41,315 bases of DNA from Allobrachymonas sp. (lineage in GTDB: Bacteria; Pseudomonadota; Gammaproteobacteria; Burkholderiales; Burkholderiaceae): assembly GCA_030529305.1 (NCBI GenBank), contig JAUMXD010000002.1, positions 1 to 41,315 on the forward strand, written 5' to 3'. This document shows, one piece after another, positions 7,814-14,846 of this stretch. The translations under genes were made by a program, and so were the position numbers. Positions within the stretch are counted from its first letter, which is position 1; each line of letters starts with the position of its first letter. The notes beneath the pieces were generated by a model. It searched no databases. It worked only from the letters and a program-made list of their open reading frames with translations, and was not told the DNA's origin.

Positions 7814-8968
7814 ATGACGCCGGGCATGGAAATTCAACTCATTGCCGTTTTTGTATCGATGGCCTGCGCCTTGCCGGGGTGTTTTCTCGTGCTGCGCCAG
7901 ATGGCCATGATGACGGACTCCATCACGCACACCATTTTGCTGGGCATTGTGCTGGCTTTTTTCGTCACGCACGATTTGAACTCGCCCCTGCTCATCATGG
8001 GGGCGGCGCTCATGGGCGTGGCCACCGTGTGGCTGACCGAAATGCTGAGCCGCACGCGCCTGGTGTCCGAAGATTCGGCCATCGGCATCGTGTTTCCGTT
8101 TCTGTTTTCAATCGCCATCATCTTGATCACGCGTCATGCGGACTCCGTTCACCTGGATACGGATGCTGTATTGATGGGCGAGCTGGCCTTTGCGCCTTTT
8201 AACCGCTGGATATGGGCCGGGCGCGACATGGGCGCCAAAGCCCTGTACACCACGGCCATCTTGCTGCTGCTTAACTTTGGCCTGATTGCCTTGTTCTTCA
8301 AGGAGTTGAAGCTCGCCTCGTTCGACGCCACACTGGCGGCCGTGCTGGGGTTTTCGCCTGCGCTGATTCATTACGGGCTGATGAGCCTGGTCTCTGTTAC
8401 GGCCGTGGGCGCTTTCGAGGCCGTTGGCTCAGTGCTGGTGGTGGTCTTCATGGTGGGCCCGCCGCTGAGCGCTTATTTGCTCACCCATGAACTCAAGCAC
8501 ATGCTCTGGATCAGCGCTGCGCTGGGGGCTTTGAGCGGCCTGCTGGGTTACCCCTTGGCCATGTGGCTGGATGCTTCCATCGCTGGCAGCATGGCGGCCA
8601 CAAGCGGCTTGATTTTTGCGGCCGTGTTTGTTCTTTCGCCCAAGCGGGGTTTGATTGGCCTGCTGCTGCGCAAGCAACGGCAGCGCCAGGCGTTTGCAGA
8701 GCTGACCTTTTTAACGCACCTGCTGAATCACGAAAACAAACCCGAAGAAAAAGAAGAAAACTCGCGCGCAAGTATTTCAAGCCATTTGCGCTGGGATGAG
8801 AAAAAGCTCACCGCCGTGATTCGATCTTTGCAAGCCAGTGGCAGCATTTACGACGAACAGGGCTTGTTGAAACTCACCGCCCAAGGCAGGCAAACGCAGC
8901 GGCAAGCGGCCGAACATTGGCTGGGGCATAGAGGCGATTTAACAGCCGATGCCACATTTCAAAAATAA
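7814..8968 (+). CDS. Metal ABC transporter permease 2 with C-terminal winged-helix-like extension (TroD/YfeD type)
   Basis: Second ABC-3 family membrane subunit, likely paired with the preceding permease. 384 residues; the membrane part (to about residue 285) has the family motif MMTDSITHTILLG and ends in a basic stretch. It is followed by roughly 95 hydrophilic residues, rich in charge and predicted helical, ending in SIYDEQGLLKLTAQG, which looks like the wing and last strand of a winged-helix domain. Simple ABC-3 permeases stop near 280-300 residues. The start at 7814 lies one base after the upstream stop codon; upstream in-frame sequence is inside the other permease and was discarded. Confidence 0.88.
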   Translation: MTPGMEIQLIAVFVSMACALPGCFLVLRQMAMMTDSITHTILLGIVLAFFVTHDLNSPLLIMGAALMGVATVWLTEMLSRTRLVSEDSAIGIVFPFLFSIAIILITRHADSVHLDTDAVLMGELAFAPFNRWIWAGRDMGAKALYTTAILLLLNFGLIALFFKELKLASFDATLAAVLGFSPALIHYGLMSLVSVTAVGAFEAVGSVLVVVFMVGPPLSAYLLTHELKHMLWISAALGALSGLLGYPLAMWLDASIAGSMAATSGLIFAAVFVLSPKRGLIGLLLRKQRQRQAFAELTFLTHLLNHENKPEEKEENSRASISSHLRWDEKKLTAVIRSLQASGSIYDEQGLLKLTAQGRQTQRQAAEHWLGHRGDLTADATFQK

Positions 8969-8973
8969 GGCAT

Positions 8974-9010
8974 AAAAAATCCGCCCGGCATCAAGCGGGG
9001 CGGATTTTTT
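8974..9010. terminator. Bidirectional terminator between the metal operon and mscL
   Basis: Stem AAAAAATCCGCCC / GGGCGGATTTTTT with an 11-nt loop. It has T runs on both strands and serves both convergent genes. Confidence 0.92.
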
Positions 9011-9030
9011 CATTGTGCTTGCAATCTGAA

Positions 9031-9450
9031 TTATTTCTTCAGGCTATCGCGAATTTCACGCAGCAGCACCACTTCTTCAGGCGTAGCAGGCGGCTCGGCC
9101 GGTGTTTCTTTTTTCATGCGATTGAATTGCTTGACCATCATGAAAATCACGAAAGCCAGAATAATGAAGTTCACCACGATGGTGATGAAATTGCCATAGG
9201 CAAATACGGGCACGCCGGCCTTTTGCAAAGCCTCCAGCGTGTCGGGCACGCCTTCTGGCGGCGTCGCCAGCTTGATATACATATTCGAAAAATCGATTTT
9301 TCCAACAATCATGCCAATCACAGGCATGATCAAGTCTTTAACGGCGGAATCGACAATCTTGCCAAATGCCCCGCCGATGATGACACCCACAGCCAAATCC
9401 ATGACATTGCCTTTAACGGCAAATTCCTTGAATTCCTGCATCATTCCCAT
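9031..9450 (-). CDS. mscL: Large-conductance mechanosensitive channel MscL
   Basis: Inner-membrane homopentameric channel that opens under membrane tension to release solutes on osmotic downshock. 139 residues, normal length. It has the N-terminal amphipathic helix ([25 protein letters not shown]), of which the pore-lining TM1 Gly/Ala pattern is clear, then a periplasmic loop, TM2 ([19 protein letters not shown]) and a C-terminal charged helix ending [14 protein letters not shown]. The start at 9450 has AAGGAAG six bases upstream; an alternative ATG is at 9444. Monocistronic, convergent with the metal transport operon. Confidence 0.97.
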   Translation of the reverse strand: MGMMQEFKEFAVKGNVMDLAVGVIIGGAFGKIVDSAVKDLIMPVIGMIVGKIDFSNMYIKLATPPEGVPDTLEALQKAGVPVFAYGNFITIVVNFIILAFVIFMMVKQFNRMKKETPAEPPATPEEVVLLREIRDSLKK

Positions 9451-9655
9451 AGGACTTCCTTTCCATTAAATGGTGTGTTGCTGCCGAATGTTCAGCCACA
9501 AACCCACCGGCTATTTCCATTTCTTGACGCGGGCGGATATTACCTGTATCCAGCTACACCCTTGAAAATGATGGTATCCATTGGTAAGCTGAATCTACAA
9601 TTCCTGCAGTTTTTGAGCAAAATCTCACAATTGCTTGGATTCATCTGTTTTTGTC

Positions 9656-10258
9656 ATGTCAACGCCTCCGTCATCTGATCGCAACCGCCGCGCCTGGTTG
9701 AAAGCCACCACCGGGCTGGGCGTATCAAGCGCTGCCTTGATGACATGCACGCTGGTCGGCAGCTTGCAGCCCAGCGAGCGCGAGGTGCAAGCTGCTGCGG
9801 GCGTTACCGTGGATATTGGCGATTTGCCTGCTGGCGAAAAGCGCGTGGTGCAGTGGCGCGGCAAGCCCGTGTGGATTGTGCGGCGCACACCCGCCATGCT
9901 GGCGGCTTTGCAGCAGCTGGACCCGGCCGAGCTGGCCGACCCTGACTCCCGCCGAACCCGCCTGCCCACGCCCGCGTTTGCGCGCAATGCCTGGCGCTCG
10001 CGCAGGCCCGAGGTGTTTGTGTGCGTGGGCCTGTGCTCGCACCTGGGCTGTGCGCCGATTGATCGTTTTCAGGCCGGGGCGCAGGCTGGTCTGCCAGCCG
10101 ATTGGCCGGGTGGTTTTGTTTGCCCCTGCCATGGTTCTACTTTCGACTTGGCCGGACGTGTTTTCAAAAACAAAACGGCTACAGATAATCTGGAAATCCC
10201 ACCGTATGTGTTTCTTTCGGATACACAGTTGTTGATCGGTTCCGAAACGAAAGCATGA
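9656..10258 (+). CDS. petA: Ubiquinol-cytochrome c reductase iron-sulfur (Rieske) subunit
   Basis: High-potential 2Fe-2S subunit of cytochrome bc1, carrying electrons from ubiquinol to cytochrome c1 on the periplasmic side. 200 residues: a Tat-type N-terminus (RNRRAWLKATTGLG) that stays as a membrane anchor, then the Rieske fold. Cluster ligands are Cys127 and His129 (CSHLGC) and Cys156 and His159 (CPCHGS); Cys132 and Cys158 form the usual disulfide. I chose ATG 9656; an in-frame TTG at 9635 exists, but neither has a clear ribosome site. It heads a petABC operon. Confidence 0.95.
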   Translation: MSTPPSSDRNRRAWLKATTGLGVSSAALMTCTLVGSLQPSEREVQAAAGVTVDIGDLPAGEKRVVQWRGKPVWIVRRTPAMLAALQQLDPAELADPDSRRTRLPTPAFARNAWRSRRPEVFVCVGLCSHLGCAPIDRFQAGAQAGLPADWPGGFVCPCHGSTFDLAGRVFKNKTATDNLEIPPYVFLSDTQLLIGSETKA

Positions 10259-10292
10259 GCAGGGCGCTGCCTTGCGTGTCGCTCATGCGCTC

Positions 10293-12086
10293 ATGACGCC
10301 ATTCATGCCAACAGATTCCACACTGCCAGCCCAAAAAGCCGCCCAAGCGCACGGTGCGCCCGGCGAGCAGGCGGCTGCGCAGCCGAAAGCTTCAGGGCAA
10401 CAACCCCAAGCCGATTCTGCATCTGCCGCTGTGCCAGCCAATGCAACAGGGCAAAGCACACAGGCGGCGGATCAGGACGGCACAAGCGTTGAACAAGCAA
10501 CGCAGGAGCAAACACAAAAGGGGCTAAAGGGCTGGCTGGCCTTGCGCCTGCCCTCAGTGCTGGGCTGGTACCAGCGCCATATGCGCAACTATTTCGTGCC
10601 CCAAAACCTCAGTATCTGGTACGTGTTTGGCGCACTGGCCTTGCTGGTGCTGGGCATGCAAGTGTTAAGCGGGCTGGCGCTGGCTGTGCATTACAAGGCC
10701 GATGCGCAGCAGGCCTTTGATTCGCTACAACACATCATGCGCCATGTGCGCGGTGGCGCGCTGATTCGCTATGCGCATTCCACCGGGGCATCGGCCATTT
10801 TCATCCTGCTGTATCTGCACATGGCTCGCGGCCTGCTGTATGGCAGCTACCGCAAGCCGCGCGAGCTGGTCTGGCTGGTGGGCTGCGCCCTGTTCGTGCT
10901 GGTGATGGCCGAAGCCTTTGTGGGCCACTTGCTGCCTTACGGGCAAACGTCTTACTGGGGCACGCAAGTCATCACCCAGTTGCTGGGTAGCATTCCGGGC
11001 GTGGGGCCATGGTTGGCCGATGTGTTGCGGGGCGGGCCCGAGGTGGGCAGCGCCACTTTGAGCCGCTTTTTCGTGCTGCACGCCATCGTCATCCCCTTGC
11101 TGCTGCTGGGCTTGGTGGCCTTGCATGTGCTGGCGCTGCATGATGTGGGCCCGTCTAACCCCGACGGGGTGGACTTGAGCCAAGGGCCGCGTGGCAACCG
11201 CTGGTCGCCCACGGCACCGGCCGATACGGTGCCGTTTCATCCCTATTACACCGTGCGCGATGTGTGGGCGGCAGGTGTGTTCCTCACGATCTTTTTTGCC
11301 ATTGTTTTTTTCGCACCGGAAATGGGTGGCCATTTTCTGGAGCCAGCCAATTTCACCCCCGCCAACCCTTTGCAAACCCCGCCACACATCACGCCCGTGT
11401 GGTACTTCAGGCCCTTTTATGCGATCTTGCGCAGCATGACGGCGGGTGCTACGCAGCTGCTGGCACTGGCCGTTCCGCTGCTGGCCCTGTGGGGGCTGCG
11501 GGCTGGGCGCGTGAAGGGCCGCCGCTGGTTGTACGGCGTGTTGCTGGCCGTGGCGCTGTCTTTGCTGCTGGGCCTGGTGCCTGCTGGGCTGGCTTGGGTG
11601 AAAGCCCCGGCCACTGCGTTGCAAGCCTGGGAGCAATTCGCCCGCTGGCCCGAGAACGTGCCTGTGCTGGGGCGCTTGTGGTGGCTGCTGTGCATGGGCA
11701 TCGGTGCCAGCTTTTGGGGGCTGGCGGCCATAGTGGCATCCATCGCTTTGCTGTGCGCTTTGCCTTGGCTGGATCGCAGTCCGGTGGCGTCCATTCGCTA
11801 TCGCCCGCGCTGGCATCGCTGGGTGTATGGGCTGTTTGCTGCGGCCTTTGTGCTGCTGGGCGCAGTGGGTGGCTTGCCTGCCACGGCTTGGAACGTGCTG
11901 CTGGGGCAAGTGGCGGCGCTGGGCTATTTCGCTTTCTTTCTGCTCATGCCGTGGTGGAGCCGACAAGGCACTTTTCGCCAAGTGCCCTTGCGCTTGACAG
12001 GGCGGGGCGGCGCAAACGCTGGCTCTGAAAAGGCAATCGCTGCCCATCAAAAAGCGGCTGACCAAACAGAGGAGCCCTCGTCATGA
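10293..12086 (+). CDS. petB: Cytochrome b of the bc1 complex, with long low-complexity N-terminal extension
   Basis: Integral membrane subunit carrying hemes bL and bH and the two quinone sites. 597 residues from ATG 10293. The core has heme ligands His162/His176 (helix B) and His263/His278 (helix D), and the Qo motif as PVWY (TPVWYFRPFYAILR), the form I recall as usual in beta- and gammaproteobacteria. Two features are unusual. About 70 Ala/Gln/Ser-rich residues precede the usual start of the family near GWLALRLPSVLGWY. The region after PVWY also carries an extra hydrophobic insert (WLYGVLLAVALSLLLGLV) before the PWLDRSPVASIRYRP segment. A TTG at 10272 is an alternative start. The stop overlaps petC (ATGA). 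Confidence 0.94.
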   Translation: MTPFMPTDSTLPAQKAAQAHGAPGEQAAAQPKASGQQPQADSASAAVPANATGQSTQAADQDGTSVEQATQEQTQKGLKGWLALRLPSVLGWYQRHMRNYFVPQNLSIWYVFGALALLVLGMQVLSGLALAVHYKADAQQAFDSLQHIMRHVRGGALIRYAHSTGASAIFILLYLHMARGLLYGSYRKPRELVWLVGCALFVLVMAEAFVGHLLPYGQTSYWGTQVITQLLGSIPGVGPWLADVLRGGPEVGSATLSRFFVLHAIVIPLLLLGLVALHVLALHDVGPSNPDGVDLSQGPRGNRWSPTAPADTVPFHPYYTVRDVWAAGVFLTIFFAIVFFAPEMGGHFLEPANFTPANPLQTPPHITPVWYFRPFYAILRSMTAGATQLLALAVPLLALWGLRAGRVKGRRWLYGVLLAVALSLLLGLVPAGLAWVKAPATALQAWEQFARWPENVPVLGRLWWLLCMGIGASFWGLAAIVASIALLCALPWLDRSPVASIRYRPRWHRWVYGLFAAAFVLLGAVGGLPATAWNVLLGQVAALGYFAFFLLMPWWSRQGTFRQVPLRLTGRGGANAGSEKAIAAHQKAADQTEEPSS

Positions 12087-13009
12087 GGTCGCATAAGCAG
12101 CCTTGGATGGCTCGCACAGGCAAACAGCTCTGCGCCCGTCTGACCGTAGTCTTGTTGGCTTGGCCCGTCTTGTCGTTTGCCAATGCGGCTCCTGTTTCAG
12201 CCGCGGCCAGCGATTCATCAGGGGCTGCCACAGAGGCTGGCAGCGAAGCAACAGGGAGTGCAGCAACAGTGGGGCAAGCGGCATCACCAGCAGTGGCACC
12301 AGCCAGCCAAGCACAAACGCCGTTGCGCCACTTGCCAGCCAGCCGCGATGAATTGGCCTCGCTGCAAAACGGGGCGCGCCATTATTTGCAATCGTGTGTG
12401 GCTTGCCACTCTGCCGCGCAGCTCACTTACGGGCAATTGCAAGACTTGGGCATGACGCTGGCAGACGTGCAGGCACTGATGCCAGACGACCCGCCGCAAT
12501 CGGGCACAGCGCCTATCTTGTCGCCCTTGCAGGCCCAGCAGGCTGTGCAGTGGTTTGGCGCGGCGCCGCCCGATTTGAGTTTGGCCACCCGTACACAGGG
12601 CAACTGGCGCTACAGCGGTGCGGATCATGTGTACAGCTATTTGCGCGGCTTTTACCGCGACCCCGGCACGCGCAGCGGCTGGAACAACACGGTGGTGCCT
12701 GGCACCGCCATGCCGCATGTGTTGGCAGCCTTGCAGCCCAGCGATGCGCCCAACGAGGGCGCAGAACCATCTGCCAGGACTGCATCCAGCCCAGCTTCTG
12801 CCAGCAGCGAGGCAGGGCAGAGCCAGGCACAGTTATCGCCAGCCGAATACGAACAAACTCTGGCCGACATCACCCACTTCATGCAATGGATGGCCGAGCC
12901 AGACCGCCAAAAACGCAAAAAATGGGGCTGGTGGGTTTGCGCGCTGTTTGCCGCCTTTGCCTTTGCAGCTTGGCGTTTGCACGCCAGTTACTGGAAAGAT
13001 ATTCAGTAG
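12083..13009 (+). CDS. petC: Cytochrome c1 of the bc1 complex
   Basis: Membrane-anchored c-type cytochrome that takes electrons from the Rieske protein. 308 residues: signal peptide (to about residue 36, SFANA-AP), heme site CVACH (Cys105, Cys108, His109), PPDLSLATR, the YRDP...GWNN stretch, axial Met210 (PGTAMPH), and a C-terminal anchor (WGWWVCALFAAFAFAAWRL). Two Ala/Ser/Gln-rich low-complexity stretches, residues about 37-80 and 220-250, flank the heme domain and are not part of the family core. Translation is coupled to petB through ATGA. AT-rich sequence follows. Confidence 0.95.
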   Translation: MRSHKQPWMARTGKQLCARLTVVLLAWPVLSFANAAPVSAAASDSSGAATEAGSEATGSAATVGQAASPAVAPASQAQTPLRHLPASRDELASLQNGARHYLQSCVACHSAAQLTYGQLQDLGMTLADVQALMPDDPPQSGTAPILSPLQAQQAVQWFGAAPPDLSLATRTQGNWRYSGADHVYSYLRGFYRDPGTRSGWNNTVVPGTAMPHVLAALQPSDAPNEGAEPSARTASSPASASSEAGQSQAQLSPAEYEQTLADITHFMQWMAEPDRQKRKKWGWWVCALFAAFAFAAWRLHASYWKDIQ

Positions 13010-13134
13010 CTATTGCGCCCGTATCAAGCAAGGCTTTTATTTTTATAAAAATCAATAAATACAATGAGATAGAAGTGAATTGAAATCCAATGCATTAATT
13101 TAAGTAATCGTCTGCAAGCGGTTGTCAATTTTTG

Positions 13135-13162
13135 TTTGAGTTAAAGTCATCTATAACTCAAA
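13135..13162. repeat. Inverted repeat upstream of sspA
   Basis: Perfect 9-bp arms TTTGAGTTA / TAACTCAAA separated by 10 nt. Possibly an operator or RNA hairpin; it has no T run that would make it a terminator. Confidence 0.6.
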
Positions 13163-13178
13163 TCACTTTAATTTATTG

Positions 13179-13197
13179 ATTTATCCATTTGATAAAT
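13179..13197. repeat. Second inverted repeat upstream of sspA
   Basis: Perfect 7-bp arms ATTTATC / GATAAAT separated by CATTT, 17 bp after the preceding repeat. Function unknown. Confidence 0.5.
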
Positions 13198-13309
13198 ATG
13201 AATTTTATCGATGAATTAAGCATCTCTATTTGCCCTTCAACAGGGGCTTGACACGTAGTGGATAATGGGGCATCCGCTTTTTTGCTTGGCTGATTTCTGG
13301 AGAAATAAA

Positions 13310-13921
13310 ATGATGGTTTTGTACTCGGGCACCACCTGCCCCTATTCGCACCGCTGCCGCTTCGTCCTGTTTGAAAAAGGCATGGACTTTGAAATCCGCG
13401 ACGTTGATCTGTACAACAAGCCCGAAGACATCAGCGTGATGAACCCCTACGGCCAGGTGCCCATTCTGGTGGAGCGCGACCTGATTCTGTACGAGTCCAA
13501 CATCATCAACGAATACATTGACGAACGCTTTCCACACCCGCAGCTCATGCCCAGCGACCCGGTGGACCGTGCGCGCGTGCGCTTGTTTCTGCTGAACTTT
13601 GAAAAAGAGCTGTTCACCCACGTTTCCGTGCTCGAAAACCGCGTAGCGCGCAGCAACGAAAAAACGCTGGACAAATCGCGCAGCCAGATTCGCGACCGCC
13701 TCACACAGCTGGCCCCTGTTTTCTTGAAGAACAAGTTCATGCTGGGCGACAACTTCTCGATGCTCGACGTGGCCATCGCGCCGCTGCTGTGGCGCCTGGA
13801 CTATTACGGCATTGAACTCAGCAAAAACGCTGCGCCCCTGCTCAAGTACGCCGAGCGCATCTTCTCGCGCCCGGCTTATATCGAGGCGCTCACGCCGTCT
13901 GAAAAGGTCATGCGCCGTTGA
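13310..13921 (+). CDS. sspA: Stringent starvation protein A (SspA)
   Basis: RNA-polymerase-associated protein of the glutathione S-transferase fold. In other proteobacteria it modulates transcription in stationary phase and stress. 203 residues. The N-terminal thioredoxin-like domain (MVLYSGTTCPYSHRCRFVL, DVDLYNKPEDISVMNPYGQVP) and the C-terminal helical domain are complete. The start at 13310 has GGAGA seven bases upstream; an in-frame ATG at 13265 would add 15 residues not seen in the family. sspB follows 54 bp later, the usual sspAB order, and petABC lies upstream as in many betaproteobacteria. Confidence 0.95.
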   Translation: MMVLYSGTTCPYSHRCRFVLFEKGMDFEIRDVDLYNKPEDISVMNPYGQVPILVERDLILYESNIINEYIDERFPHPQLMPSDPVDRARVRLFLLNFEKELFTHVSVLENRVARSNEKTLDKSRSQIRDRLTQLAPVFLKNKFMLGDNFSMLDVAIAPLLWRLDYYGIELSKNAAPLLKYAERIFSRPAYIEALTPSEKVMRR

Positions 13922-13975
13922 TGATGCGCTGGCGCTGACCGCGCTGCCACCGGCCAATTGCTTTCGGGTTTGAAC

Positions 13976-14536
13976 ATGTCTGCCATTGCCCCTCCGCTGA
14001 CTTCTCCCAAGCCGTATCTGATTCGTGCCTGGCACGAATGGATGTCCGACAACGGGCTCACGCCGCACCTCCTCGTCATGGTGGATGGCAGCGTGACCGT
14101 GCCGCGGGAATACGTCAAAAACAACGAAGTGGTGCTCAACGTCAGCCACGACGCCACGGGCAGCTTGAATCTGGGCAACGACGAGATTCGCTTCCAGGCC
14201 CGCTTTGCCGGGCGCGTGCGCGAAATCGTGGTACCGATTGACCGGGTGGCTTCCATCTTTGCGCGTGAAAACGGGCAGGGCATGGTGTTTGAAGCCTTGC
14301 TGGCCGAAGATGCTGAATTTAACGGCGGCGATGCGGCAGAAGGCGCTGAGTCGGATACCGGAGCTGCGGCTGAACGTTCAAGCTCCTCCTCAGGGTTGAG
14401 TTTGGTGAACAAAAGCGATTCGGCCGAGCCGCAGAAAAAGCCCAAGCGCCCAACAAGCCACGGGCCTGACGACGAAACCCCGCCGCCCGCACCCCCTTCT
14501 GCACCCAAGGGCGGTGGCCTTAAAGTCGTGAAATAA
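13976..14536 (+). CDS. sspB: ClpXP adaptor SspB
   Basis: Adaptor that binds ssrA-tagged proteins and tethers them to ClpX for degradation. 186 residues. The folded domain (PYLIRAWHEWMSDNGLTPHL, VNVSHDATGSLNLGNDEIRF-like, FAGRVREIVVPIDRVASIFAREN) spans about 10-105. It is followed by an acidic then Ser/Pro-rich disordered linker of about 70 residues and the C-terminal ClpX-binding tail GGGLKVVK, closely like the E. coli tail LRVVK. ATG 13976 is preferred over an in-frame TTG at 13958. It lies directly behind sspA, and the partner clpX is in the same window. Confidence 0.95.
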   Translation: MSAIAPPLTSPKPYLIRAWHEWMSDNGLTPHLLVMVDGSVTVPREYVKNNEVVLNVSHDATGSLNLGNDEIRFQARFAGRVREIVVPIDRVASIFARENGQGMVFEALLAEDAEFNGGDAAEGAESDTGAAAERSSSSSGLSLVNKSDSAEPQKKPKRPTSHGPDDETPPPAPPSAPKGGGLKVVK

Positions 14537-14846
14537 ACGCAGCCTTGCCAAAGACGTCCAAAGGGCGCTTGCGGCAGCTGTGCAAAGGGGCGGGATGCGG
14601 CGCTGGTAGTTGGGTTGCGGGTTGCGGGCTGCTTTGCATCTCCGGCCTGGCGCAACGCCTGCACTCTTGTTTTTGATCGCGCCGGGTTTTGGCCATGCTT
14701 TTTGCTCGCCTCAATTCACCTGCCAAAATGACAGCGGCTGCATAGAGCATGACACCGCCGCCCGCGCAGATCGGGCCTATGCATAAGCAAGGCCACAAAT
14801 CACGGGGTTTGGGCGGCCCCTTTTCCCCTGAACGGATTGAACACCC
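14537..14846. other. sspB-uup intergenic region
   Basis: About 310 bp. I examined it for a tRNA and found no T-arm. A short tandem GGGTTGC repeat is present near 14615. No clear promoter, terminator or gene is seen. Confidence 0.5.

Larger units (their letters stand above)
13010..13309. other. AT-rich petC-sspA intergenic region
   Basis: About 300 bp, much more AT-rich than the flanking genes, with no credible ORF. It holds two perfect inverted repeats listed separately (13135-13162, 13179-13197). TTGACA is present at about 13248, but no -10 sits at standard spacing. It presumably contains the petC 3' end and the sspA promoter. Confidence 0.6.

Noticed and set aside
10725..12065. 446-codon minus-strand frame opposite petB
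   Set aside because: Gln/His/Arg-rich antisense of a membrane protein gene with strong heme motifs on the plus strand.
14730..14825. Possible tRNA between sspB and uup
   Set aside because: GC-rich and superficially cloverleaf-like, but without a T-arm GTTCGA sequence or matching acceptor stem.
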